Of a stretch of 64,000 nucleotides of DNA, positions 1-10,503 are shown one piece after another. The notes beneath the pieces were generated by a model. It was not told the origin of the DNA. It was given only the letters and a program-made list of their open reading frames with translations, and made no database searches. The position numbers and the translations under genes are program-made. This DNA comes from Calvatia gigantea. Lineage: Eukaryota > Basidiomycota > Agaricomycetes > Agaricales > Lycoperdaceae. Within the stretch, counting starts at the first letter, position 1. Every line of letters starts with the position of its first letter. The stretch covers positions 806,001-870,000 of the forward strand of contig JACAAK010000009.1 in NCBI GenBank assembly GCA_025093985.1, written 5' to 3'.

Positions 1-689
1 TCAGCTATGATTTCTAGGTCTGTAATTGTGTATCAGTGTTCATCTTCAGCTCTAGGGTAGTACGAGATAATCTTGTTTTTAAACAGATTCCAGTCTCCTT
101 GTGCGTTTACAGCTGGTCCTCTCCAAATTTCTTCATCTCGGCTGTCTAGATATTGCAGAGTGTGGGTTATCAGGTCCTGAGGTGCAACGTTGCACTTGCG
201 TCCTAGGATTTCGATCTCATCAAAAAAATGTTTGAGGGATCGAGGCTGTCCATCAAAACGAGGTGCTGATTGGTCGTAGGGGCTGGGCATGTAGTGGACA
301 GGAGCTGGTGGGGGAGGAGCCTGGTAGTAGCATCTCGGTGGTGAAGGGGATCAGGCATGTCGAGTTGGGTAGGCATCCCATCATGCTGGGTTCAGAGAAG
401 GGTGAGCATGGCTGCCATGCCACGGTAGTGTTGGAGGACGCTGGTGTAATCTGGGTGGAGCTTGTGGTTGCAGTGGTCCTGGATGTGCATTGCCCTGGTT
501 GTAGGCTAGCGGTTGTTGCTGTTGTCATGGAGGTGTTGGAGGATGGGGGTGATTGGGACATGGTGCTAGTGGTCAGTTGCTAGGTCCAGCTTCATTCTGA
601 GGTGGGGATACGGGTCCTTGGGAAACGACACCAGCATAGACATCGCCGTCATGAGCAAAGTCGAGTCGAAAGGGTTCCTGTGAGGCCAT
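1..689 (-). pseudogene. gag of family F element, 5' part, broken
   Basis: The start ATG at 689 (minus) corresponds to 28839 in the other copy. The N-terminus is rich in Pro, Gln and Arg. It is followed by a retrotransposon gag domain (visible as SAPRFDGQPRSLKHFFDEIE at codons about 135-155). In-frame stops interrupt it: one TGA in the Pro-rich part, where the sister copy has CGA, and one TGA at about 33-35 that both copies share. Conversely, the sister copy has TGA at codon 8 where this copy keeps CGA. The frame beyond the window edge is unknown. The product would be a structural capsid-like protein, but this copy cannot make a full one. Confidence 0.8.
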
Positions 690-895
690 GGATGATGTAA
701 GCTGGCTCCAGTGCAGGGATATATCAGAATTTGATCCGGTATTAGATGGTGCAAACGAAAAGAATTCTTCTACAGTTGCGATTGTATCATTGGATAGGTT
801 ATTCGGGTTATGGAGTGAGAAGGTGACCTCGTGAGTGAGGTTCCGTGGAATCCTGGATAATAAGTGGTTTGAAGCCCCTCACGGTGGGCTCCAGT

Positions 896-1605
896 TGAAG
901 AGATGAGGCAGTGGTTCAACGAAAATAGGGTGTGACTGTGTCCATCAGTCACGAGGCTTCAAAACCAGGTCCAGGAAGGGAGAGACAGAGGCCAGGAACA
1001 CAAGAGAATGAGGAGTGAGAGTGATGGCGTCGTTGAAGACAAGAGTTCAGAACAAGTGTGGACTGAGAGTCAACAAGAGAGCGACTGACAACGAGAGACA
1101 ATGCTGAGAGAATTCAGAGCGAGACTTTGAGAGTGAGAAAAGTGGGTATCTAATTACTAGGTGTCGAGCCTCTACTGGCTCGACTGTATTTATACTGTAG
1201 ACAACTTGTCCGGTGTTCAATTTCTACGGTTATCTACAAATACTGAATCTGTATAGCAAATGAGTTGAGTTAGTATAATGAAGGTTAGGCTAGGGAACTG
1301 TGGTAAAATGTTGAAATTTTTGAAATACAATGAGTGAATGTGCGACTACAGAGGTGAAGAGTCTGAATTAGAAAAAAAATGTCAGTAACAAGAAAGATGT
1401 GTGGTGAAATTTTATTAAAGTGGGTAGTGGTCTAAAACATGACATATGGCAGGTGAAATGGACGGTTGTGTAGTGAGCGAGGAACGAGCAGATCGGCGAC
1501 GGATCGATGAATGGTTGGGGTGACGAAATCTTTGGAGGGCAGACTGATTAGTGTGAGATGCTCATTGGGTGCCGTTCTGAAGGCAGCTGATGTGCAGTCT
1601 CCACA
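896..1605 (-). repeat. 710-bp LTR of family F (5' LTR of the truncated copy)
   Basis: It has the same length and termini as the LTRs at 27923-28632 and 35087-35796. It carries the same TATA-like box and shows extra CpG-to-TpG or CpA changes relative to them. The inner end (position 896) abuts the same leader sequence as the full copy. Confidence 0.9.
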
Positions 1606-2773
1606 GTCAGAAGAAGTCATAGAGGAGGAGGCTTCTCTGCACTCTCTCCATCATCGTCTGAGTTCGGTTCTGGACTGGTCAACACTTTTTGATCCCGCTT
1701 TTGTTGTATCTTAGAATTGAGGAGGCTCCTGAACGGGACTGGATGTTTGACTGTCTCTTTCAAGAAGATGAAAGTTAGAAGCCAAGCACAGGCAGTGTAT
1801 GTCACAGGAATGGCACATGGGAGGAAATAGGGGTATTTCTTGAGGAATTCATTGTTCCCGAACAGAGAAGGCAAGCGCTTTGCAGGCCATGCGAGCAACC
1901 CTCCAATCATGGGGCCAATCTACACCAAAGATCCAATGAGCGCCACCACTAGCATAACACTAAGCAGCACTTACAACATTACCCATACACCACACAATTG
2001 GCATTTTTGCGTAAGCCTAGCAGTTCTGGAAGTCAGGTCACTGGGCGTAAAAACAGTGAGACTTACTTGGGCAATGTTTGTTGAGTCAGTTAGTTCTGCC
2101 ATCATACTACGTATCTCTCATGTGAGTACTATACAGATACTAACCCTATAGAGTCATGATGGAGTCATACCTTTTGATGACTCCAATGTTCCCGTCTATA
2201 AAATTGGGTAAGTGCATGGCCCACCCAATGTATTTGCGGGGCTAGCTTACCTAGTGCACTGTTCAGTGCCTGACTGAGAACCAAGCCTATGAATGTTCTT
2301 GAAAGGCCAAGGCAATACATCGACGATGAGAGGCCAAACAAACCAATCAGTATGACGGGCTTGCGGCCAATATGGTCTGATAGTCGACTCCAATGTAGGA
2401 CAGTAAAGGTTTGGGCTAAGAAATAAAGGGATTGCTGATAAAAGCACAAGTCAATCTTGAAGTTTTGAACATCGGTGTGAACTAACCATGATCCCAACAT
2501 AATATCCGACTTTGCTCTCATTGCCATTCGCAATACCTAGATCTTGGATGAGCTACAGCATATCAATTCATATAAAACATTCATGTAAATTTAGGGCTTT
2601 GAAGCACTCACTTGTGGGGCGAAAGAGGAAAACACCTACGATGTCAATGATTCTCCCAGTTGGAGAAAGAAAACAATTGTGAACTGGGACCATGGGAGTG
2701 GAGTCCTCTTCTTTGGCTATACTTACAACAAAGGGGTCTCCTCACCAGCCTCGTGAGTAATTGTTATAGTCAT
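1606..2773 (-). pseudogene. MFS transporter (DHA1/ZIFL-like) pseudogene, cut by an LTR element
   Basis: Seen: eight exons read on the minus strand, 2727-2773, 2612-2683, 2487-2552, 2251-2434, 2171-2195, 2067-2106, 1975-2016 and 1606-1919. Nearly all introns have GT..AG borders and are about 40-60 bp. The product contains SRLSDHIGRKPVILIGLFGL, the MFS loop 2-3 signature, then GNIGVIKSMMAELTDSTN, IGPMIGG and a membrane segment before FLKETVKHP. Family knowledge: this matches fungal multi-substrate/zinc-induced-facilitator type proton antiporters of the plasma or vacuolar membrane. Breaks: an amber codon at 2636-2638 where the family has Gln, a TGA at 1617-1619, and the family F LTR at 1605 removing the C-terminal half. 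The join of exon 1 to exon 2 does not keep frame, so the first exon is tentative. Clearly a dead host gene. Confidence 0.85.
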
Positions 2774-3964
2774 CTTGAGTTGGTGTCACTCAGTAAGAGT
2801 CCAGGTCTGCTAGGGGAGATTTTCGGAAGTACAAGAGGAGATGCTTGAAGACGGTGAAACGACCAAGCGCACAATCTGCCGCCCACAGGAAACCCAAGCT
2901 TCAGAGCGAAGAGGCAAAAAGGGAAGATCACAAAAGCGCAACATTCAATGACAAGGGGAGGGGGAACGAGGTTCACGTCGTGTGCTTGACTTGAATTTAA
3001 ATCTTTATTTATTTACGAGAGCATGGCTTACTTCAAAGGCCTGTTGGAAATAGCTGGCATGCAAGGCAGGAAAAGTGTTCCATTTCGACCACTGATTATC
3101 ATGCTACCAAAATCACTTATATTGGTTGGCAGAGACAGATATGGTTGCTCGAGGTTAAGCAGGGGAGAGAAAGTTGAGTGATGATGATGACAGAAGGAAG
3201 ATGGATCAGAAGTTCTTTGTAGAATGCCCAGCATTTTTGCCTTGCTCGGCCATCGCCGGCGGCCATATGTTACAGTTTTTGTGGCTCCCAAGCCATTCTG
3301 GAATCCCATGTTCTCAAGTTCTCTACCCCCAGGATTCTGGGGTTGATTGCAAATGCTTGGGACATTTGTCTTATCTGCTACCGCACATCTTTACTTGTGG
3401 GAATCGTGTCATTTGTCAAAGTCATTGTAAACTCAAGCTACCAGTCTGGCCGCCTAACTGAATGTAACATAGATCTTGGACGGTTTTGGTTGTAAAGTAA
3501 TCGTTCATCACTTCAAATGGGAAGTCCATAGGTTCAATTCATTGCCATAGCTGAATTTATGCCAAAGGCCGCACTAAGATCCATGAACGACGTTGCCGAC
3601 AAGGGCCACAGAGAACAGAGTGGCATAAACCAGATTTCCTCCCAAAGGGCATTTCTCCAAGGGTACGGAGGAAGGCAAGGACACGAAGGCTGGATCAATA
3701 ACACCCACTAGACAACCTGTCACCCATTAGGTTCGGCTTGTTCCTGAGTGCAACTGTAGGCCTGCTTCTTGCTAAGTGAGCTACTGTTCTCGGGGTATTC
3801 CTCTATCCCCAGGTTCTTTCGAAAAAAAGTGCTTTGTTGGTATTAAAGGTTCGTGAATTTTTTGGCCACCCTTATGACTCAACAACGACACAATTGACAG
3901 AGAGGTTTTGTAATGGACTGATTCAAACTGTATGTAACACAGGACTAGATCAACCCACTCTACA
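2774..3964. other. intergenic stretch between two decayed host genes
   Basis: About 1.2 kb between the MFS start and the peroxygenase stop. Short ORFs on both strands (for example around 2770-2976 and 3174-3461) show no recognisable domain and no splice-supported extension. I see no LTR or transposon termini. It may hold the MFS promoter and peroxygenase 3' sequences. Confidence 0.5.
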
Positions 3965-4741
3965 CTATTTACCAAAAGGAAAGACCTGTGAGCAAGTAGG
4001 AGTATTGATGAACTTGTACAAGAAATCCAACTTCCGATTCAATGAGACCTTCAAAACTCCTTTCAGTGAAGGGTACAGTCCTTTGACTGTCTTGTTGACA
4101 AAGTCGGAATACAACCTACAAAAGTCCAAAAAGTCGGTGGAATCTGGATCTGGTGTATAACTGTTGACTGTACCTTGATTTGCACCCAGGGCAGATCGAG
4201 ATCCATTGGCCCTGAAAAATCTGTCAGGGAATCTCATATCACGGAAGAACCTGAGGGCTGTATTCAGATCAAGCTGGCCATCCATTTGATGACTGTCAAT
4301 GAAAAACTGGATTGGGAAAACAGATTCACCATAGGCAGTCATGAAGTGGGGTGAAATGAAGGAGAACTGCGGGTTGATTGCAATTGAGTCCTGGATATGC
4401 TGGAAGTGCAGTTCTGCAGCAACAGTGAGGTTATACTTTCCTTTACTGAACTGGTTGCTAAAATCAACAAACTGTACTTTGGTCAGAAGTAGGTTTGCTC
4501 ATAATAGTGAGGAGAAATATACCTCATCCCACAAGGTCTGATTGAAACTGTGGTTACCTCCAAAGAATGCATCAGTGTGAGTCATACTCATATTGCCTAC
4601 AGAATGGTGTCAAGTTCTGAAAGGCATCTATGATGGGTTTAGTGACTGGCCCTCAAAAACCCTATGGATGTTGAGGCCACTAATAGTTGCAGACTTTGGG
4701 GGATCTTCTTCAGTTAGCTTGCTCTTTCCTCCAATGTTCAT
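3965..4741 (-). pseudogene. unspecific peroxygenase / heme-thiolate (chloroperoxidase-type) peroxidase, 5'-truncated pseudogene
   Basis: Seen: exons 4651-4741, 4523-4596 and 3965-4471 on the minus strand, ending at TAG 3965. The product has FEGN-MSMT-DAFFGGNHSFNQTLWDEF, then KYNLTVAAEL, FSFISPHFMTAYGESVFPI, MRFPDRFFRANGS, NSYTPDPDSTDFLDFC and FVNKTVKGLYP. These are consecutive landmarks of fungal heme-thiolate peroxygenases (secreted H2O2-dependent oxygenases). Family knowledge: long-type enzymes carry a PCP heme-ligand motif, an EGD magnesium site and an Arg-Glu acid-base pair seven residues apart. Here the PCP exon is absent, EGD reads EGN, and the Arg position is His (HFMTAYGE). The first intron would need a GC donor. 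The upstream part was probably separated by the copia insertion at 4950. Confidence 0.85.
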
Positions 4742-4949
4742 GTGTTATGACTTCTTATTCTAGCATTTTCCTCTTATAGACTCATTCCTTTTATAGTTCT
4801 CCCTTTATTCAGTAACATCCTTATATGTACTATAGTTGCCTTCTTTTGTCTTTCCACTTTGGTTATCCCAACTTGCCATCATTCCCCTCCCTACCTGATA
4901 TGGCTCTTGTAGTTCCCACTTTCTTAGTATGGTCATCTTCTCCTCCTAT

Positions 4950-5355
4950 TGTTGAGACAAGTACACCACAGTAGCTAATGCTAGTGGTGGAGGGTAGTCA
5001 TACTCACTGGGTTATAGAGAGATGTTGATAAAGTTTGCTAAGAGATAATAGTTCGAGTATGAAAAAGACTTAATTGTCTAAAGAATATATGTATACTACA
5101 TAGGTCTTATATATCTAATGTCCCTGGTCTGTGTGCCATTCTACCTATTCAGGTGAGGTCTTATCTATCAGTAGCATATACAGAGCATAATGTGTACTAC
5201 ACATGTATCTAATAGACCATGTAGCCAGCAACCTAGAGTGCAGTCTAGTACTGTGTCCATAGTCTGTTATCTCTCTTCAAGAGTGAAGTACTCAAGAAAC
5301 TGTTTCAGCTATAAATAGACTGAACCAACATAGTGGTATGGATCAAGATTCAACA
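4950..5355 (-). repeat. copia H 3' LTR (406 bp)
   Basis: Read on the minus strand it starts TGTTGAATC and ends GTCTCAACA. It is homologous along its length to the LTRs at 41415-41822 and 47798-48205. A purine-rich tract (AAGTGAGGAGGAG, minus strand) sits directly inside the element, as expected for plus-strand priming. Confidence 0.9.
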
Positions 5356-5380
5356 CTCCTCCTCACTTGAAGGAGGGAGA

Positions 5381-7111
5381 TTAACACTTCAATGATTGAG
5401 TGGCTTTATCCCATGCTTTGATGTCAGAACTGAAAATCAGTCCTAACTCAGGACGGAAGAGGTTTATTTTGGTTACACCAAGATTCTTTGTAAAGATATC
5501 GGTGGGATTGTCTTGTGAAGACACATCACCAATAATAATAATACTCTCCTCAACTAATTCTCGTACATAGTGGTAATGAATATCCATGTGCTTCAACCGT
5601 TTTTCAACAATGGAATTTTCAGTCCAGAATTTGGACCCATTGTTGTCACCATAGAGAATAGGAGTTGGATGCTCTATACTGAGCTCCTCCAGAAGCTATG
5701 ACAGCTATTTCACTTGTTATGAAGCATTAGACAGTTCTTTATATTCTGCCTTGGTGGATGAAAGTGAAACTGTCTTCTGTTGCTGCAAAGTCCAGGTTAC
5801 TGCACCAGACACAATCATACAGATGTTTCCTGAAACAGATCAGTGGGTTTCAGTATCTTGAGCCCAATCCGAGTTACTAAGGCATTCCAACATCACCATC
5901 GGTTTCCCAGTATCGCCTTCATATTTCAACACATAGTTCCTTGTCATAGACAAGTACTTTAGTACATGAATTCCAGTGCAATAGTGCTTGGGTGTGGGGT
6001 TAGCAGCATGTTGCACCAGCTTAACTATGGCAAAGGCTATGTCGGACCTAGTACCAATCATCAAGTACATCAAAGAACCAACCAATTGTTGGTACTTCTA
6101 ATGAAAGGGGGCAGAAGCAGTTTCCTTGTTCATAATGAACTGGAAGCCGGCAGGCAATAGTGTTTTAGCCATAGCAGACTGTAGAACCTGGAAGTGCGCA
6201 AGAATCTTATCCAGGTATTTGACCTGCTGGATGAAGACCTATCACTTGAAGTGATTCCTTGAGATTTTCATCCTAAGAAATTCTTCACAGGAACTGTGGT
6301 CTCTACATTCCAACTTTTTGGTGAATTTTCCCTTCAACTCTTTGAGGAGGGGGGAATTCTTTGGACCCAAGAAATTTACATCATCAATGTAGACAATGGT
6401 GACTATCAGCTCATTGGTCTTTGGATGTCTGTAAAAATACACAGTGTAGTCAGATTTGCAGTAGGTAAATTCCAGCTCAATCATAGATTGATGCAATTCC
6501 TTCCACCACTAGCAGCTAGCCTGTTTAAGGCTATATATGGCTCACTTTAGTCTCCACACTTTTCCTTCCTGCCTGGGAAGTCAAAACCCTTTGAGCTGTT
6601 CCATGTAGATCTCTTCATCCAGTTTGCCATATAAATAGGCAGTTTTTATGTCAATGCTGTGTATATTCCAATCATGGATTGCAGTAAGTGCAAAGCTTAC
6701 ACACATGGACTTATAGCAGACAACTGGAGAAAATAACTTGTTATAGTCAATGCCTTCAACTTGTGAGAATCCCTTCACAACTAAGTGAGCTTGCAGGCAG
6801 CCATTAGATTTCTCGAGAAATACCCAACAGTTTTTCACTGTCTTCCTTCCTTTTGGTAAATCTACCAACTCATACACTCCACGTTTCTTCAACACATTGA
6901 GTTCCTTGATACACATAGCCATCCATTCTGCCTTGATAGGCTCAGGAAGCTTAAGCATGTCACGGAAAGTTTCAGGCTCTCTGTGCACAGTATTGTGTAC
7001 CATCTGTATCAAGAAATCAATCAACTTTACTCCTCCCTCAGTGACAAGCCTATCAATATCCATGTCATGCATGTCGCAAGACATCAGATCATAAGGTGGA
7101 TTTTCAGGCAT
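5381..7111 (-). pseudogene. copia H reverse transcriptase and RNase H region
   Basis: Seen: minus-strand fragments in one broad frame. 6581-7111 is the RT start (DLPKGRKTVKNCWVFLEKSNG..., FSPVV, IDIKTAYLYGKLDEEIYMEQ). 6242-6496 holds the catalytic YIDDV. 5840-6085 is the connection region (LMYLMIGTRSDIAFAIVK). 5381-5596 is the RNase H end (DIHYHYVRELVEE, DIFTKNLG). Premature stops and frame breaks separate the pieces. RT with RNase H would copy the element RNA into DNA inside the virus-like particle; this copy is non-functional. Confidence 0.88.
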
Positions 7112-8506
7112 TGGCAGCAGTTCTAGACATGGAGGGAGCTGAAACAGAGGTAAATCAAAGAGTTATGGTGGGTACCACTCAGTATGAGCCCTCTGTCTCA
7201 TGTATTCAGAATGGTTAGTCCTTGCTCTCTGTTCACAGATTACTTCATCTGGAGGGGCATTGGCATGAATACACTGCCTTTGCCTCTGCTACTCTTGTCA
7301 GTAAGTCCTATCAATTTCTCTTTCAATCGAAATCAGATGCTGTTGCTCTCCATAAGTATTACCAGGTCTTACAGGTGGCCTGCCCTGTCATTCAGAATGA
7401 CATGGCTCAACCTGGTCTTGACCAATAGCATGATGCTTGGGAACAGGAATTGGAAACTCTTTGTTTGTGTGGTCCCATACATCCCTGTCCACTTGCCAGT
7501 CTCCACTATCATCCTCAGGCTCCTCTTCAATAGTTGTTCCATGCTGTGGTGGCAACTCAGGTGGGGGTATCCAAGGTGGTGGACTGTCTCCTAGTGAAGG
7601 AGCGCATGATGAAATGCTGTCTAGCAGTAAAGGTTCATGCTGGGGTAATGAAGGTGTAGGTGGAGAATGTTTCAGCCTGGAAGGTGGAGAAGTTGGAAGT
7701 AAATGAACTGGTTCCTTAGGAAGGGGTGGAACATTTCCAGCATCATCTGTAGATGGCAGAAAAGGATGTGAATTCTCTCTTCTTTCTGGCAGGTTGCTCT
7801 CTCCTCCGTGATTTGGCCAGTTACTGCTATCTGGCACTAAACTAATACATTTAGGGAAATATCCCTCATTGAATAAGGCATTTGGTGATATAAAGATCAT
7901 ATTGCCTGCCATGTGCTGCATGAAGATATAGTTCTTTGAATCTTTATAACCAAGGAATATCATCATCTCAGACTTTGTGGACAATTTGTTTGGGCAGATT
8001 TCATCAGATAGAAATACATATGTGCTGCATCCAAACACACAGACATGGGACAAGTCTGGCTTTTCCCTCGAATAACACTCAAAAGGTATCTTCCACTGCA
8101 AATGCTGGACTGGCATGTGATTATATAAATGCACTGCTGTGTTCAATGTAAACTCCCACCATAAGTCAGGTAGACATACCTGAAGCTGTATAGCTTGGGC
8201 TTTTTCATGTAGGGTATAGTTCAGTTGCTCTGCTCTCCCATTTTGCTGATGTGCATAGGGAGCAGTAGTCTTGTGGGTAATTCCACACACTGTGAGTCCT
8301 GCCAATAATTTCTCATTGACATATTCTCCTCCATTACCAGTGTAAAGTCATTTGATGTGCATACCAGAGAGGTTCTCTAACATGCTGATTAGCTGAATAA
8401 GCTTCTCAAAAGCCTTGGACTTCTTTTGAAGGAGGACTACATGCATGTGAGAAGAGAAGTCATCTAAGAATGTCATAGCCCATTTATATTTACGGTAGCT
8501 GGTGAC
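7112..8506 (-). pseudogene. copia H integrase core and C-terminal region
   Basis: The ORF at 7388-8305 (305 codons) covers GITHKTTAPYAHQQNGRAEQLN, the usual integrase catalytic-Glu neighbourhood, and the following WWEFTLNTAVHLYNHMPVQ. A Pro/Ser-rich spacer leads to the RT. Between 8306 and 8506 the DDFSSH... part of the core is visible with stops. The second catalytic Asp in the NGGEY motif reads Gly here. The gypsy LTR at 8507 removes the zinc-binding N-terminus. Confidence 0.85.
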
Positions 8507-8812
8507 TGTTGTGAACTTTTGCCTATTCGTGTCCGCTCTGTGCTTATCTTCATTCTGATATATCTGATATCCATTTCATTTATTCCAGTACCAGCAATCT
8601 CTGAGTATTGACTTATAGAACTACTATACCATTATTGTTGGATGTTTCATGTAGTTATTTCCATTTGTTCAACCAGATGTCTACTGTATTTAAGCGTACA
8701 TACATACTCCTGTATTCAGTATGCTTAACCACCTAGTTCTCCCCTCCCTTACTCACCCTCAAGTCTTAGCCTAAGTTGCAACCTGAGGTTTACTCAGACT
8801 AAGGTCGTAACA
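8507..8812 (+). repeat. gypsy element A 5' LTR (306 bp)
   Basis: Starts TGTTGTGAAC and ends GGTCGTAACA, homologous to the LTRs of elements C and G. It includes a TATA-like box followed by the CTTAACCA self-priming motif. It is followed directly by the primer-binding motif TGGTTAAG at 8815. Confidence 0.88.
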
Positions 8813-8891
8813 TTTGGTTAAGTGTCCCTACCTCACCTTGCAAGGAGTAGGCTGAAACAGGTCTGAACAAAGACAACCTAGGAGCTAGTAC

Positions 8892-9183
8892 ATGAGCTCA
8901 AACCCAGATAAATACAGAGAACCAAACCTCGAAGTCACTGATGATAAATCAGAAACATTGGACGAAGAAGAAACAGGGAACCCCGAAGTACCTGAAGAAC
9001 CTACTGAAGGAGCACATGATGAACCCAGAGCAAACCCAGCAGAAGAAGAAGCACTATTAGAACTTCTAAACAAACTTGACCTAGCAGAGGAAGAGTTAAT
9101 CCATCAGGAAAAATCAGACAAATCAAGTTTAGATGAAACAGAATCAGAAACTGATTCTGATATGACTGACAATGCAGTAGTAC
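8892..9183 (+). pseudogene. gypsy A gag, N-terminal fragment
   Basis: ATG at 8892 opens MSSNPDKYREPNLEVTDD followed by a very acidic Glu/Asp-rich stretch. This is the same N-terminus as gag of elements B, E and G. The frame is cut at 9183 by the minus-strand LTR of element C, before the conserved capsid-like part. The remainder of this gag may be the plus-strand piece starting at 20811. Confidence 0.85.
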
Positions 9184-9488
9184 TGTTATGACCTTAGTCT
9201 GAGTTAACCTCAGGTTGCAACTTGGGCTAAGACTTGAGGGTGAGTAAGGGGAGAGGAACTAAGTGGTTAAGCATACTGAATACAGGAGTATGTATGTACA
9301 CTTAAATACTACAGGAACATCCAGTTGAATGGATGGGGAACTACATGAAACATCCGGTAGGGATGGCATTGTAGTTAGTTGGAGTCATACTTGGAGATCG
9401 CTCAGTAGGAAATAGCTGAAACAGGCACACAGGAGATAGGAATGTAGATGGATAAGGAACGTGATATGATTGGTGAAAGTTCACAACA
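9184..9488 (-). repeat. gypsy C 3' LTR (305 bp)
   Basis: It is the reverse complement of the TGTTGTGAAC...CATAACA type LTR, homologous to A and G. The inner end adjoins the ORF3 terminus and purine tract (GGGGAG on the minus strand). Confidence 0.87.
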
Positions 9489-9506
9489 ATACTCCCCAAT
9501 TAGGCT

Positions 9507-10497
9507 TCATGCCTCAGGAAGCTCATCAAAGTCTCCATTTACTACTGTGGCAGCAAGTGCTTTTTTTAGTGGCAGCAATGAGGAACTTTCCTTCGTTGGA
9601 ACACACTAAGAAGACAGGCAAGTAGCTTCGTCCATCTTGTCAGATAGGGACTGGGACACCATTGTATGGGAAGTCGGTGGTGGTGGAGCTGTCCCAGTAG
9701 TTCTTGACTATCAAGTTCCAATAGTATTGGTCCTTTTCTTGTCCTGGCAGTATAGTGCAGAATCTCATGGGTGGAAGAAAAACCGATACAAGCTGTGGTG
9801 GTGTGATGGTTTTTATGAAACAATGAAGGGCGTTAACTTCCTCTTTCATGGAAACTGTGGTTTCTTCATCCATGGGGATATCAGCTCAGGTTGGTGGCAT
9901 GGGGTTCACAGTGTCATGTAGTTCGGAGAGGGTGATGTGAATCCTGTTGACCAAGATGTTGATGTTGGGGTCTTCGTTTGACTTGTCTCTCCCAAGTAGT
10001 TTCATGGCTATGTTGGTGAGCTCCAAGAATATGTTGGCGATGTCAAGGTGGTTAAAGACCTCAAGGCCCAGATCGATTCGGCTTTGGAGTCCTTGGACAC
10101 AATCTTGTTCATTAGGGGTGAGGGTAGACTGGTCTAGTGCTCGAAAGATGGCGGGAATATGCTAGTTGGTGGAGGAAGAGGCATTGGTAAATCTGGTGTA
10201 CATATTGGCAAAGGTGATGCAAGTGGTGGCGAGGGTAATGTATCAGTTTACTACTAGTCATTTGTTCTGGGCAGTGATGTTCTTGATTTCCCTGTTGGTT
10301 GCCTTGTCGACATCTTTGAGTAAGGCTTCAAGGAGGCCTTGTGCTAGGGATAGTGTTTTAGCGAGATTGAAGCGAGTTCCCTAGGGGGCCGGTGCTCTGC
10401 TGCTGCCTGGTTCTGGGAATGGTAAGGAGGAGATTCTGGTAGGGGTGGGGTGAATGAGGGAGTCAATAGCAATGTGGTTGGGTTGAGAGGCAAGCAT
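9507..10497 (-). pseudogene. gypsy C ORF3, function unknown, broken
   Basis: Minus-strand homologue of the intact ORF3 of element B (17295-18281). The start reads MLASQPNHIAIDSLIHPTPTRISS and the end NGDFDELPEA. Conserved blocks include LLEALLKDVDKATN, VNALHCFIKTITPPQLVSVFLPP and LPGQEKDQYYWNLIVKNYWDSS. Several in-frame TGA and TAG codons interrupt it. No known domain recognised. Confidence 0.8.
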
Positions 10498-10503
10498 ATT
10501 TGT

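Larger units (their letters stand above)
1..1605 (-). mobile_element. LTR retrotransposon family F, second copy (5' LTR plus start of gag), cut by the window edge
   Basis: Read on the minus strand, this stretch matches 27923-29528 of the full-length family F element nearly base for base. It comprises a 710-bp LTR (896-1605), a leader and the start of gag; the rest runs off the left edge. The LTR ends are TG...CA, as in the complete copy. The insertion lies inside the last visible exon of an MFS transporter gene. The target duplication cannot be checked because the other end is outside the window. Confidence 0.9.
4950..8506 (-). mobile_element. copia element H, 3' two-thirds, interrupted by a gypsy insertion
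   Basis: The minus-strand copia element has its 3' LTR at 4950-5355, then RNase H, RT and integrase sequence rising to 8506. There a gypsy LTR (TGTTGTGAAC...) starts inside the integrase domain. Gag, protease and the 5' LTR are missing from the window. It is closely related to copia I at 41415-48205. Confidence 0.9.

Noticed and set aside
3488..3552. tRNA-like stretch with a GGTTCAATTC box B and a 5-bp anticodon-like stem
   Set aside because: No matching acceptor stem or D arm, and no T before the anticodon. At most a chance or decayed match.
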